Source: Algoriphagus aquimarinus (GTDB taxonomy: Bacteria; Bacteroidota; Bacteroidia; Cytophagales; Cyclobacteriaceae). From it: a stretch of 64,000 nt of DNA. Positions 10,501 to 19,008 of this stretch are shown here, in pieces. The position numbers and the translations under genes were made by a program. The stretch lies in NCBI RefSeq assembly GCF_900112005.1, contig NZ_FOKK01000011.1:62001-126000 (forward strand), written 5' to 3'. Within the stretch, counting starts at the first letter, position 1, and each line of letters opens with the position of its first letter. The notes beneath the pieces were generated by a model that saw nothing but the letters and a program-made list of their open reading frames with translations, had not been told where the DNA came from and did not search any database.

Positions 10501-11855
10501 TCAAACAGATTAGACAATCCTTCGGAGATGAAAAATATCTTGAGTGAATTGTTAAATCGCCAAGAACCTGACTTTGATAGTAACTCAGTCGTGGTGAGCA
10601 AACTCTCATTTCTCTCTATTCTCTTGGTCAGTTGATTTCCTTCGTATGCACTAGCAAGTAGATCCCCTAATTGACGAAAGATTTGAAGTTCAATATGCTG
10701 TTGAGAAAAAGAATCTAACCCAAGTGCAATAACACCGTTCATCTTAGATTTTGAAATCATCGGAATCAGCAGCACTGAGACATCATCACATAGCTCAAGT
10801 AAAACTTCCCCTACTTCAAGAACTTCTTTGCAATTCTCCAGCAGGATTAATAATTCTACATCCGTATAAATGCTAGTTTTATTGGAATTCATTTCCAATC
10901 CAGTCAGCGATTCAAATCGCTGAGAATCCTTATTAAAAATAAAAACCTGTGATTTAGTAGCCTGGAAAAACTCTGCAACGAGCCTTAAGGAATCTTTGAA
11001 AAGGGTTTCAATCTTCAATGAGGAGGAATTAATTAACAGACCGGAAATCTGATTAATCAAATTCTCTATTTCATACCTTCTTTTAAGGGAAATTTGAGAT
11101 TCTATGTAATCAGTGATATCCCGAGAACTAAAAAGGACTCCATTAATCTGAGGATGCTGAAGCAAGTTCTTAGCAAAACTTTCCAAATAGACTCTTTTGC
11201 CATTTCTCAATCTTACCCAAAAGTCTATGCTCATAGCTTCATTGGAGCTAAAAACATCCTCGAAGCTACCTTTTACCAGTTCCAATATTCCAGACTGAAC
11301 AAGTTCCTTATAGTTTTTACCAATGATTTCCTCCACCGGGAATCCCATTTTTTCACCTACTGAAGGACTGACAAATTTGTATGTTCCTTCTTCATCCAAT
11401 ATTGCAATTAGATCATGGCTGTTCGAAAGAATGCTTTGCACATACTCGAGTTCTTCAAAAAAAGACCCTTTAGTATTGAAATCCAATTTCTTCTTATCCC
11501 AATCTTTTTGAAACTTAATCTCATGACCTCTTATTATAAGAAATCTGGATGTATAGCTTGATGGGAGATTGGTAAATGACCACTCAAACTCTTGATAAGT
11601 CGCTGTCTTGGTCTGAATCTCACCAATAAAAGTATTCTGTGGCACTTCGCCGGTTTCAAAAAATACTGCCAATGACTTTATCAGCTCCTTATCCTTGAAA
11701 ACTTCCATCCAAAAATCAGCGATGGGAGAGAAATTCTCAAGATAGAACGAATTGAAAAATATGATTTCCTCTGAATCTAAGACCAATAAAGGATCTTTAA
11801 TTTCATTGAATACATCAGAAACATCAAATTGATTGAATTGATTACGTCGATTCAT
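7578..11855 (-). CDS. Soluble multi-PAS hybrid sensor histidine kinase
   Basis: 1425 residues without a signal peptide or membrane segment, so a cytoplasmic sensor. Estimated order: PAS (10-110), PAS (135-255), GAF (270-410), then five more PAS modules (about 425-530, 540-660, 665-785, 795-905, 915-1035), several ending in a PAC-type DIT segment. Next come HisKA with the phospho-accepting His1059 in SHEIRTPM, HATPase_c with a DTGIGIP box and GGTGLGL lid, and a receiver domain with the phospho-acceptor Asp1350 in LLDIQMPVLDG and the final Lys in EKPF. It should autophosphorylate and relay to its own receiver. No response-regulator or Hpt gene is adjacent, so the output partner is unknown; the ligands of PAS and GAF cannot be read from sequence. 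Confidence 0.93.
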   Translation of the reverse strand: MNRRNQFNQFDVSDVFNEIKDPLLVLDSEEIIFFNSFYLENFSPIADFWMEVFKDKELIKSLAVFFETGEVPQNTFIGEIQTKTATYQEFEWSFTNLPSSYTSRFLIIRGHEIKFQKDWDKKKLDFNTKGSFFEELEYVQSILSNSHDLIAILDEEGTYKFVSPSVGEKMGFPVEEIIGKNYKELVQSGILELVKGSFEDVFSSNEAMSIDFWVRLRNGKRVYLESFAKNLLQHPQINGVLFSSRDITDYIESQISLKRRYEIENLINQISGLLINSSSLKIETLFKDSLRLVAEFFQATKSQVFIFNKDSQRFESLTGLEMNSNKTSIYTDVELLILLENCKEVLEVGEVLLELCDDVSVLLIPMISKSKMNGVIALGLDSFSQQHIELQIFRQLGDLLASAYEGNQLTKRIERNESLLTTTELLSKSGSWRFNNSLKIFFISEGLSNLFEFEGDLGAADFPTLLYKIEKSSRPDFLKNLKKVIKELSKASGEFVIKNRLGKFTYINYEIEARKDALTQGLEVFGFCNDITHRRATENYLKLQSQILAQVSDPILVTDLNLDVIFLNEAAILLCCPESTSGFSGQIGELFKLKLDDGLGLKEVSSALKVGEQWKKVAYLENSYTESTPFEISIQKFQAEQEDLIGYSFILRSLAEKYENERVAKRAQMIVENSSAVLFRVDPEKSYIIKYISENILQYGYKSTELKSISFVDFLHPDDAKNIRFHAENSKGATGIPSVSGEYRFRKSDGTYAWVEDRTYDVLNDKGDIIMHEGYLQDITDRKNLEIYNKEKDKLYRILAANIPGINIFLLDKDRNFILAEGTNFDHWEMSRFDFEGKNISEISLTDYAKLETIIHQVYIDREIVETEFTFKKRFYHRIIRPIIENGEVKYALSVVRDKTEEQQTKENLLKSEEKYRTLVEESTEIIFSLSETFELSYISPNVQQFLGYAAEDVIGKSILNYLNPEDLDVFQSMLGETRDFLAENQYLEFRVKHLNGHYCVFSSNGKMVYDRDGGGRNYTGIARDITELKQTQKDLFHAKVRAEEASRVKSQFLSIMSHEIRTPMSAVIGLSHLLVEENPREDQLEILNTLQFSAENLMVLINDILDYNKMDSGKVELESISFDLRVLINRIIHSYSFQAKEKGIKISAEIDGEIPHTLIGDSVRISQIINNLLSNAIKFTNDGQIRLNLQLVSASNNECEIKFGLQDTGIGIPEDKLDLIFEAFTQASTDTTRKFGGTGLGLAIVKRLVELHGARIEVSSSLNVGTNFEFTLKFTSVEENNFGITQAIENREKSLHDVSILVAEDNVVNQILIKKFLKKWHVGNLVIASDGQEAIDEYEKAEFDIVLLDIQMPVLDGFSVAKMIRENSDSLKAQVPILVLSASSYQEIKAEMDEFKIDDFVEKPFSPEGLYQKVTEYLKPKDRS

Positions 11856-12101
11856 GAGCTGAAATTTTCAAGCAATCCGAAGACACTTAAAAGACTGTTG
11901 GGTTTATATGCAAATCCAATATCAGAAAAATTGAGATCAAAATATAAGAACTAGATCTTACAAACTAACTAATGAGACCAATTAGAATTTTTAGTTTGAT
12001 GAATTAAAAGAATCTACTCTAAGCAAGGTTCAAAACTTTTGGCAAGGTAAATTCGTGAAGTGAGACATAATTACTAATTCTAAAACTATTAACATATCAC
12101 A

Positions 12102-12422
12102 ATGATTGTAACTACCACTAACACTCTTGATGGCTACAGCGTGGAACAATACTTAGGTATTGTTTCAGGAGAAACCATTATAGGAGCCAATTTATTTAAA
12201 GATTTTTTCGCCAGTATCACAGATATAGTCGGTGGACGTTCTTCAGCATATGAGCAAGTTCTAAGAGAGGCAAAAGCTACTGCTATGACTGAAATGGAAA
12301 TGCAAGCAAGAGCATTTGGGGCAAATGCAATAGTTGGAATTGACCTAGATTATGAAACCATCCGCGATGGAATGCTCATGGTCACTGCAAGTGGCACGGC
12401 GGTTAAAGTAATAAAGCATTAA
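12102..12422 (+). CDS. YbjQ/UPF0145 family protein
   Basis: 106 residues, the standard length for the YbjQ (DUF74) family, small proteins that form pentameric rings and have been annotated as possible heavy-metal binders without firm function. Family marks seen: the TTTNTLDGY start, a YLGIVSGE strand, and the conserved [17 protein letters not shown] block. No signal peptide. It lies alone between the divergent histidine kinase gene and the convergent dehydrogenase gene, and is closed by its own terminator. Confidence 0.9.
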   Translation: MIVTTTNTLDGYSVEQYLGIVSGETIIGANLFKDFFASITDIVGGRSSAYEQVLREAKATAMTEMEMQARAFGANAIVGIDLDYETIRDGMLMVTASGTAVKVIKH

Positions 12423-12423
12423 A

Positions 12424-12457
12424 ATAGAAAAAGCCCTTTAAAAGGGCTTTTTCTATT
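12424..12457. terminator. Bidirectional rho-independent terminator
   Basis: A nearly perfect palindrome (AGAAAAAGCCCTTT/AAAGGGCTTTTTCT) with A and T runs on both flanks, placed between the convergent YbjQ-family and E1 dehydrogenase genes. Confidence 0.88.
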
Positions 12458-12477
12458 TATTGAACACGATACTTTCT

Positions 12478-14892
12478 CTATATCGATGGATATTTCTTAG
12501 GGTTAACCTCATTCATCATCGCATATACTTTTTCCACTACATCTTCTACACTAGGCTTGGAGAAATAATCCCCATCAGATGAATATGCTGGTCTATGTGG
12601 TTTGGCAGTGATAGTCTGTGGCTCTGAATCTAAATACTTAAACACATCCTGTCCTTCTATCACTTGCTGAAGCATAAATGCTGATCCGGCACCAGGAACA
12701 TCCTCATCTGCAAAAATCACACGGTTGGTTTTCTTGATAGATTCGCCTATGATCCCGTGAACATCAAACGGCAATAGAGTCTGCACATCCAGCACCTCTA
12801 TTTCAATACCAATCTCAGAAAGCTCAGTAGCTGCTTCCATGATGATTTTACACATAGAGCCATAAGTCACTATGCTCAAATCATTTCCTTCTCTTAAAAT
12901 CTCTGGCTTACCTAGTGAGACAGTATATTCACCCAAGTTTGAAGGCATTTTTTCTTTCAATCTATAGCCATTCAGACATTCAATGACTATTGCAGGTTCA
13001 TCAGATTTCAACAGTGCGTTGTACATTCCTGCTGCCTGTGTCATGTCTCTAGGCACACATACCACCATACCTCTCAGTGTGGAAAGTATCATGCCCATAG
13101 GTGAACCGGAATGCCATACTCCTTCCAATCTATGGCCTCTCGTACGAACAATCATAGGAGCTTTTTGCCCTCCTTTAGTTCGGTACTGAAGACATGCTAC
13201 ATCATCGGCAAGCATCTGCAGGCCGTATAGCAAGTAATCCAAGTATTGAATCTCAGCGAGTGGCCGTAAACCTCTTAAGGAAGCGCCAATTCCCTGGCCT
13301 ATAATTGTACATTCTCTAATACCTGTATCTGAAACTCTTAATTCTCCATGCTTTGCTTGTAACCCCGCAAAAGCTTGGTTTACATCACCGATTTTTCCTA
13401 CATCTTCCCCGAAAGTAAAGAATCGAGGATCCTTTTCTAATGTGTAATCAAAATAGGATTGTAAAATCTCTCTGCCATCTACCATGGGAGAATTGTCATT
13501 AAATTTGGCAGGAACTTCCTCCACATTCAACACACTCCATTTGGAATGACTATAAAGATGGCTGTTATACCTATCGAAATTCAAATCAGTCTGCTTCGCA
13601 TACCATGCTTTCAAATCTGCCTTGGCTGCAGGCGAATCCAACCTTAAAGTCAACAGCGCTTTTCTCACTGCCACGACAACATCTTTTCTTATAGGATTGA
13701 TCGTCTTGGACAGCTCTTCTGCGAGTTGATTGATTAGTACTTTACGTGTGCTATGTTGTGCAGCTGCTCTCAAAAGAACTACTGCTTCATTTAACTCATT
13801 TTTGATATCATTAGAAAACTTGGACCAAGCAGCTTCTTTCTCCTGCTTCACCTGCGCTTTGGCTTCTGCTTCTATTTTATCCAGTGCATCTGCATTAGCA
13901 ATTTGGTTGCTCAGAATATATTCTCTGAATTTGGAAATACAATCCCAGTCTTTCTCCCACTGAAGACGCTTTTTGTCTTTATATCGCTCATGAGAACCTG
14001 AGGTAGAATGTCCTTGTGGCTGTGTCATCTCCAGTACGTGAATCAACACGGGCACATGAGAAGTTCTCGCCAATTCTCCAGCTTCAACATATGCATTTAG
14101 CAAAGCCTCATAATCCCAACCATTCACCCGCATTATTTCAATGCCCTTTTGTGAAGCTGATCTTTGAAAACCTGCTAAGGCCTCTGAAATACTGCCTTTG
14201 GTAGTATGGTATTCATTTGGAACAGAAATACCGTAGCCATCGTCCCACACTGAAATTACCATAGGCACTTGCATCACTCCTGCAGCATTGATAGTCTCGA
14301 AAAACATACCTTCAGAAGTAGATGCATTTCCGATTGTGCCCCAGGCGACTTCATTTCCATTTACAGAAAATTTGGTCATTTCCTTCAAACCCTTATTTTC
14401 TCTAAAAAGCTTTGAAGCATAGGCCAAACCAAGAAGTTTAGGCATTTGAGCGGCAGTAGGTGAAATATCTGCAGCGGAATTATATTTTTTGGTTAGATCC
14501 TTCCAGCTCCCATCCTCATTTAGAGATCGGGTAGCGAAGTGACCATTCATAAGTCGTCCAGCACTGGCTGGCTCTGCTTCTACATTGGTATAAGCGTAGA
14601 GCTGAGAAAAATATTGTTGAACGGTCAACTCACCGATCGCCAGCATGAACGTCTGATCACGGTAATAGCCTGAACGAAAATCTCCGAGCTGGAAAGCTCT
14701 TGCCATAGCTATTTGGGCTATCTCCTTTCCATCTCCAAAAATCCCGAACTTCGCCTTCCCCATAAAAACCTCTTTCCTGCCAACCAAAGATGCATGCCTA
14801 CTAATCATAGCGACTCGAAAGTCTTCAAGTATGGCCTCTTTAGAAAGATTCGGAGAATTCAGGTTTTTTGGTACTGATTGAACTTCTGACAT
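12478..14892 (-). CDS. Fused 2-oxoacid dehydrogenase E1 (alpha-beta), branched-chain type
   Basis: 804 residues combining both E1 subunits of a thiamine-diphosphate dehydrogenase. The N-terminal alpha part (about 20-350) has the TPP segment GNASTSEGMFFETINAA followed by VWDDGYGIS; a helical linker (about 350-450) follows; the beta part (about 470-800) contains FGEDVGKIGD and the DEDVPGAGS stretch. Such fusions in Bacteroidota are annotated as 2-oxoisovalerate or pyruvate dehydrogenase E1; the branched-chain assignment is by recall and cannot be proven here. E2 and E3 are not in the window. The usual Mg-ligand motif GDG/GDA reads GNA here. The gene is monocistronic, with an AT-rich 434-base region upstream. 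Confidence 0.88.
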   Translation of the reverse strand: MSEVQSVPKNLNSPNLSKEAILEDFRVAMISRHASLVGRKEVFMGKAKFGIFGDGKEIAQIAMARAFQLGDFRSGYYRDQTFMLAIGELTVQQYFSQLYAYTNVEAEPASAGRLMNGHFATRSLNEDGSWKDLTKKYNSAADISPTAAQMPKLLGLAYASKLFRENKGLKEMTKFSVNGNEVAWGTIGNASTSEGMFFETINAAGVMQVPMVISVWDDGYGISVPNEYHTTKGSISEALAGFQRSASQKGIEIMRVNGWDYEALLNAYVEAGELARTSHVPVLIHVLEMTQPQGHSTSGSHERYKDKKRLQWEKDWDCISKFREYILSNQIANADALDKIEAEAKAQVKQEKEAAWSKFSNDIKNELNEAVVLLRAAAQHSTRKVLINQLAEELSKTINPIRKDVVVAVRKALLTLRLDSPAAKADLKAWYAKQTDLNFDRYNSHLYSHSKWSVLNVEEVPAKFNDNSPMVDGREILQSYFDYTLEKDPRFFTFGEDVGKIGDVNQAFAGLQAKHGELRVSDTGIRECTIIGQGIGASLRGLRPLAEIQYLDYLLYGLQMLADDVACLQYRTKGGQKAPMIVRTRGHRLEGVWHSGSPMGMILSTLRGMVVCVPRDMTQAAGMYNALLKSDEPAIVIECLNGYRLKEKMPSNLGEYTVSLGKPEILREGNDLSIVTYGSMCKIIMEAATELSEIGIEIEVLDVQTLLPFDVHGIIGESIKKTNRVIFADEDVPGAGSAFMLQQVIEGQDVFKYLDSEPQTITAKPHRPAYSSDGDYFSKPSVEDVVEKVYAMMNEVNPKKYPSI

Positions 14893-15326
14893 AAATGTTA
14901 ATTTACTAAAGTTATCTGGGTTTTGCTTTTATGATTTTTTGAATCATTCAAAAATAGCCAAATCCATTTTCTATGCAAATTTCGCTAATATTATTTTTCA
15001 ATCAAAAATTTTGAAAGCGATGTCAATCGATAGTTAAAACAAAATTATATTTTGAAAATAGATCAATAGACAATAATAGAAGTACGTAAATCAAAAACAC
15101 TGTCCACTATAAACCAAGCATTTAGCAAAAAAATCTACTCAAAATTATCAATGCTTAAAATTAGAATTTTAAAATTTATTGAACACTTACAGGTTTAATC
15201 GAAATATAATTTTGTAATCTTATTTTTTTCCAAAGCATACCAAATACTATTCTTTAACGTGCAAGTTGGTAGCCTCTCGCTTATTATATTTGTGCGCGAA
15301 TTTATTTAAATCCAAATATAGAAGTC
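14893..15326. other. AT-rich divergent intergenic region
   Basis: 434 bases separating the minus-strand E1 gene from ald. It is strikingly AT-rich, with many A and T runs, and contains no ORF with a credible start. Apart from the ald promoter listed separately, I see no palindrome or RNA fold I could defend. It may bind global AT-preferring regulators, but that is a guess. Confidence 0.5.
15266..15292 (+). promoter_or_regulatory. Bacteroidota-type promoter for ald
   Basis: TTGG at 15266-15269 and TATATTTG at 15285-15292, an exact match to the -7 consensus TAnnTTTG, with a spacing close to that of known Bacteroidota promoters. The ATG of ald follows 34 bases after the -7 box. Confidence 0.65.
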
Positions 15327-16445
15327 ATGATTATAGGTGTTCCTAAGGAAATCAAAAACAACGAGAACCGTGTAGCGCTTACCCCTGCCGGTGCTAAAGA
15401 GTTAGTAAAAAGAGGTCATACTGTTTACGTTCAACATACTGCTGGTGAAGGAAGTGGATTCCCAGACGAAGTATACGTAGAAGCTGGCGCTACAATTCTC
15501 CCAACTATCGAAGCCACATATGAAATCGCTGAGATGATTATGAAGGTGAAAGAGCCTATTGAATCAGAATACAAACTGATCAAAGAAAATCAATTGTTGT
15601 TCACCTATTTTCACTTTGCTTCTTATGAGCCATTGACTAAGGCCATGGTCGCTAGTAAGTCTGTGTGTCTAGCATATGAGACGGTAGAAAGAGCAGACAG
15701 AAGTCTTCCTCTTTTGATCCCAATGTCTGAAGTTGCAGGTAGAATGGCAGTGCAGAAGGGTGCAAACTATCTAGAGAAACCACTTGGAGGAAGAGGTATT
15801 CTTCTTGGAGGCGTACCAGGTGTACTTCCTGCTAAAGTTTTGATTCTTGGCGGTGGTATCGTAGGTACTCAAGCTGCTTGGATGGCTGCTGGACTAGGTG
15901 CTGACGTGACTATCATGGATCTCAACTTACAACGTTTACGTTATTTGGCTGATGTAATGCCTGCCAATGTGAATACCATGATGTCTAATGAATTTAACAT
16001 TAGAAAATTGATTCAGAATCATGACTTGATTATTGGTGCAGTATTGATTCCAGGTGCTAAAGCTCCTCATTTGATCACCCGTGATATGCTTAAAGAAATG
16101 CTTCCTGGTACTGTACTAGTAGATGTGGCAGTAGATCAGGGTGGTTGCATCGAAACTTGTAAGCCTACCACGCATCAGGACCCTACATTCGTTATTGATG
16201 ATGTGGTTCATTACTGTGTAGCTAACATGCCAGGTGCTGTGCCTTACACTTCTACCTTAGCTTTGACTAACGCCACCCTTCCTTATGCTATGCAATTGGC
16301 AGACAAAGGCTGGAAAAAAGCAGCTCAGGACAACCCAGACTTAGTCCCTGGCTTGAATATCATCAATGGAGACATCGTATATCAGGCAGTTGCTGAAGCT
16401 TTTAATATGGATTACACTCCAGTTGTAAAATACCTTGCTGACTAA
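15327..16445 (+). CDS. ald: Alanine dehydrogenase
   Basis: 372 residues, the typical length of the hexameric NAD-dependent alanine dehydrogenase (L-alanine + NAD to pyruvate + ammonia). The start MIIGVPKEIKNNENRVALTP is diagnostic of the AlaDH/PNT family; KVKEP carries the substrate-binding Lys, the GGGIVG segment near residue 175 is the Rossmann dinucleotide loop, and MPGAVPYTST is the conserved C-terminal AlaDH block. A soluble single gene with its own promoter and terminator. Its divergence from a 2-oxoacid dehydrogenase gene may reflect shared amino-acid catabolism, but this is only context. Confidence 0.95.
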   Translation: MIIGVPKEIKNNENRVALTPAGAKELVKRGHTVYVQHTAGEGSGFPDEVYVEAGATILPTIEATYEIAEMIMKVKEPIESEYKLIKENQLLFTYFHFASYEPLTKAMVASKSVCLAYETVERADRSLPLLIPMSEVAGRMAVQKGANYLEKPLGGRGILLGGVPGVLPAKVLILGGGIVGTQAAWMAAGLGADVTIMDLNLQRLRYLADVMPANVNTMMSNEFNIRKLIQNHDLIIGAVLIPGAKAPHLITRDMLKEMLPGTVLVDVAVDQGGCIETCKPTTHQDPTFVIDDVVHYCVANMPGAVPYTSTLALTNATLPYAMQLADKGWKKAAQDNPDLVPGLNIINGDIVYQAVAEAFNMDYTPVVKYLAD

Positions 16446-16468
16446 GCTCAGTATAGTTCAAAATAGAG

Positions 16469-16504
16469 AAATCCCTCTGGTGCAAACTGGAGGGATTTTT
16501 TTTT
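16469..16504 (+). terminator. Rho-independent terminator of ald
   Basis: Inverted repeat AAATCCCTC...GAGGGATTT followed by a run of eight or more T residues, 24 bases after the ald stop codon. Confidence 0.85.
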
Positions 16505-16569
16505 GCCACGCAAAACACCTAGAGATTTACTAAAGATCACAGCATAGAAATCAGCTTTCTACTGGCTCG

Positions 16570-17193
16570 TTAATTCGTAACTCCAAGCGGAATAGAAATA
16601 TTGAATCCCGTTGGGCCAAAACTAATCTGATTAACGATCTGCGGAAGCTCCTTAGCATGTGTATGGTGAAATGTATACATCACCGCATCAAATGTTAATA
16701 GAAAGGCACCTTGGAGAATAATTGACTTGCCAAATCCCACAAATTTATCTTTGTTGATCCTTAGTCCACGCTCTTTCAAATACATACCTCCAGCGATATA
16801 GGCCACATCTAGTGCAGCGTTGAAAAGTAAAATTTTCTCCATATTCTGCTGTGCTTCCATTGTACTCCAAAAATCAGCTCCAGGATTCTCCTTAGTTGCT
16901 TGCCAATATCCAAATCCGGCAATGACCAGATTCACAGAATTCCAGTATAGGTTCATTTGGTGAAAAGCCTTGGTTTGACCAGACGTCTGACCGGCAGCTA
17001 TTCCTCCCCAAATCATATTTCCAACGGCCCAGCCACCCAGAATCAGCATTCCTTTTTCGTTATATGAAATTCTGGTTTGATTGTATCCCGTAAGCTCGGG
17101 GATGTTTTGGGCCAGAGTTTCAAAAGGAATGAAAGCCAGCAAGATTAAAATCAGAAAAAGGATACCTGAAAAAGAAGATGATTTACTGAGCAT
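16570..17193 (-). CDS. Membrane protein with signal peptide, function unknown
   Basis: 207 residues: signal-like hydrophobic N-terminus ending near TLAQN, then about four further hydrophobic segments (roughly 47-67, 85-100, 122-140, 165-185) separated by short polar loops. MNLYWNSVNLVIAGFGYW and a THHTHAKE-like histidine cluster near the C-terminus are notable. It resembles small Bacteroidota-only membrane proteins of unknown function. No catalytic motif. It is monocistronic and convergent with ald. Confidence 0.65.
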   Translation of the reverse strand: MLSKSSSFSGILFLILILLAFIPFETLAQNIPELTGYNQTRISYNEKGMLILGGWAVGNMIWGGIAAGQTSGQTKAFHQMNLYWNSVNLVIAGFGYWQATKENPGADFWSTMEAQQNMEKILLFNAALDVAYIAGGMYLKERGLRINKDKFVGFGKSIILQGAFLLTFDAVMYTFHHTHAKELPQIVNQISFGPTGFNISIPLGVTN

Positions 17194-17277
17194 AAGACAT
17201 TTTTAAAACCCTGAAATTTATTGATTTAAAACAAAACTTATAACTTCATAAAGGTCAAACTGTTTGGCCGAACTACA

Positions 17278-18213
17278 TTAATCAGCAATCTGAGAATACA
17301 TATCCAAACTTTTCCAGAAATCTACTTCCATCGCTTTAGCATCCAGTTTGGTATGTACTTGCACCAATCGCGGAGTATTCTCAGGAGGAGTCAAAAACTC
17401 AGATTTTGAGCTCCATGCTGGATTGATCAAGCTCTCAATAATCGCCACATCCCACATGATCCACCTTTTCTTTTCCTTATCCTCCTCAGTCCAAAAGCGA
17501 TCGAAACTATCCCAACGAGCAACCAAATAATCCCCTAATTCTGATTTGCCTTTGAGATGCGCATCCACAGTCTTTTTCTCAAAAACCAAAGCCTGACTTG
17601 CCGTAGCACTCATGATGATCAGGTCCAGGTCAGGTGTGTTAAATAACACCTCCACAGCAAGCGTGTCATTTCCAGAGTTGAATTCTTTCTTATTGTAGTG
17701 ATTGGTAGCTGCGTCATGCCAGATCCCAAGGTAATGCACCTGAATATTCGGTATAATAGTAGGGTCTTGCAATATCGCTGAAGCTACATTCGTACAGGAA
17801 CCCAGTATAACCAAGCGAAGTGGATTATCCGGACTTTGCTGCTTGGCTTGCTCAATAATGAAATTAGAAGCGGGAGAAATCGCTGGTTTGCTACCTGATT
17901 CTATTGGCATATTAGCTCCCAAAGGCAAAGGAATATCCTGCCTATTCATTAGGCGGATGATGTCCTCATTAAGCACCTGACTCTCTCGAACAGTGCTATC
18001 AGACGCTATCGGGGAAGTATGCCATTGGGCAGAAGTAATTCCTCTCAGATCAAAACTTGGTTCCAAAATCGCCCGAACCAACGCATACAGGTCATCCACC
18101 TCATTTGCGGTATCAGCGTCAATGATGATGGGAATTCTCGTCTCTTCTGGCTTGCAAGAAATGAAAAATGTCAATAAAAAGATGCTGATTAAGCTCAGGG
18201 TGATTCTATGCAT
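17278..18213 (-). CDS. Nucleoside hydrolase-like lipoprotein
   Basis: 311 residues from the ATG at 18213; an upstream in-frame ATG at 18252 would only prepend 13 polar residues to a good lipoprotein signal (MHRITLSL...FISC). The mature protein begins with IIIDADTANEVDDLYAL, the Bacteroidota version of the inosine-uridine nucleoside hydrolase calcium-binding Asp cluster, and has a GSCTNVASA segment matching the family's N-rich active-site loop. It would hydrolyse N-glycosidic bonds of nucleosides in the periplasm or at the cell surface, salvaging bases and ribose; the extra residues between the Asp pairs leave the substrate open. Confidence 0.82.
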   Translation of the reverse strand: MHRITLSLISIFLLTFFISCKPEETRIPIIIDADTANEVDDLYALVRAILEPSFDLRGITSAQWHTSPIASDSTVRESQVLNEDIIRLMNRQDIPLPLGANMPIESGSKPAISPASNFIIEQAKQQSPDNPLRLVILGSCTNVASAILQDPTIIPNIQVHYLGIWHDAATNHYNKKEFNSGNDTLAVEVLFNTPDLDLIIMSATASQALVFEKKTVDAHLKGKSELGDYLVARWDSFDRFWTEEDKEKKRWIMWDVAIIESLINPAWSSKSEFLTPPENTPRLVQVHTKLDAKAMEVDFWKSLDMYSQIAD

Positions 18214-18304
18214 GAAGATTTTATTAGGGGTTTTAGGAGAGTTTGCAGTCACAGTGCCAGTCTTCAGTTGTTAAATTCAGTGTCGGTGCACTGCTCATAG
18301 CCAA

Positions 18305-18362
18305 CGTTAACTCAACCAAGCTAAGTTTCATTACTGCGATAAAACCCTACCATGAGTTAACG
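18305..18362. repeat. 10-bp inverted repeat between LysE and nucleoside hydrolase genes
   Basis: CGTTAACTCA at 18305-18314 and its exact reverse complement TGAGTTAACG at 18353-18362. It lies downstream of the lysE-type gene and upstream of the nucleoside hydrolase, so it could be an RNA hairpin or paired operator sites. No T-tract follows. Confidence 0.4.
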
Positions 18363-18387
18363 CTCGTGTTACCTAGTGCATATTAAA

Positions 18388-19008
18388 CTAACCCATCGCA
18401 AACCAAATCAGCCGGAAACCGAAACCGATCATGGCTATTCCCACTGCTTTGTTCAGCCAAAACATAAACTTGGGAGTCACAAATTGCGAGAGTTTCTTAG
18501 CGATATAGGCTTTAGTCAAGTCTATTGAGAAAACTGTAACCAGAATTCCAATGTAGTAAAGCCATACATCCACTGAGTCATACGATTCCTTCAGATGAAC
18601 CAAACTGGCTATTGAAATCCAGAAAAGCAGTACAAATGGATTAATACCATTGATGCTGAATCCTTTTAGAAAAGCACTTCTTTTCTTGGCTTTCTTTACC
18701 TCCTCTAAGCTAACTTCAGGTTTGACGGTCTGCCTTTTCACTAGGTAGCTAATTCCAAAACCAATCAAAATAGCCCCACCTACATAACCCAAAACAGATT
18801 CAAAATAGGTAGCCTCTGCCAAGAATTTAATACCAAAAAATGTAAGTAACACATAAAGTGTATCACTGGTCAAAATCCCCAAGGCAACCATCGTAGCATA
18901 ACGAAAACCGTTTTCCAGACTACTTTGAATTAAAGTAAAAAACACTGGACCTATCATCGCCGATAGCAATAACCCCATGCTTATTCCTTCCAGCAAAGCT
19001 TGACTCAC
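18388..19008 (-). CDS. LysE-family amino-acid exporter
   Basis: 206 residues starting at a GTG (19008) that overlaps the stop codon of the upstream GH3-family gene as GTGA; an ATG at 19044 would overlap that gene by 40 bases and add 12 polar residues not expected before the first helix. The start VSQALLEGISMGLLLSAMIGPVFF with the GP motif is typical of the LysE/RhtB superfamily, and six hydrophobic segments can be counted. Members export amino acids such as lysine, threonine or homoserine; the substrate here is unknown. The stop/start overlap indicates translational coupling with the GH3 gene. Confidence 0.85.
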   Translation of the reverse strand: MSQALLEGISMGLLLSAMIGPVFFTLIQSSLENGFRYATMVALGILTSDTLYVLLTFFGIKFLAEATYFESVLGYVGGAILIGFGISYLVKRQTVKPEVSLEEVKKAKKRSAFLKGFSINGINPFVLLFWISIASLVHLKESYDSVDVWLYYIGILVTVFSIDLTKAYIAKKLSQFVTPKFMFWLNKAVGIAMIGFGFRLIWFAMG

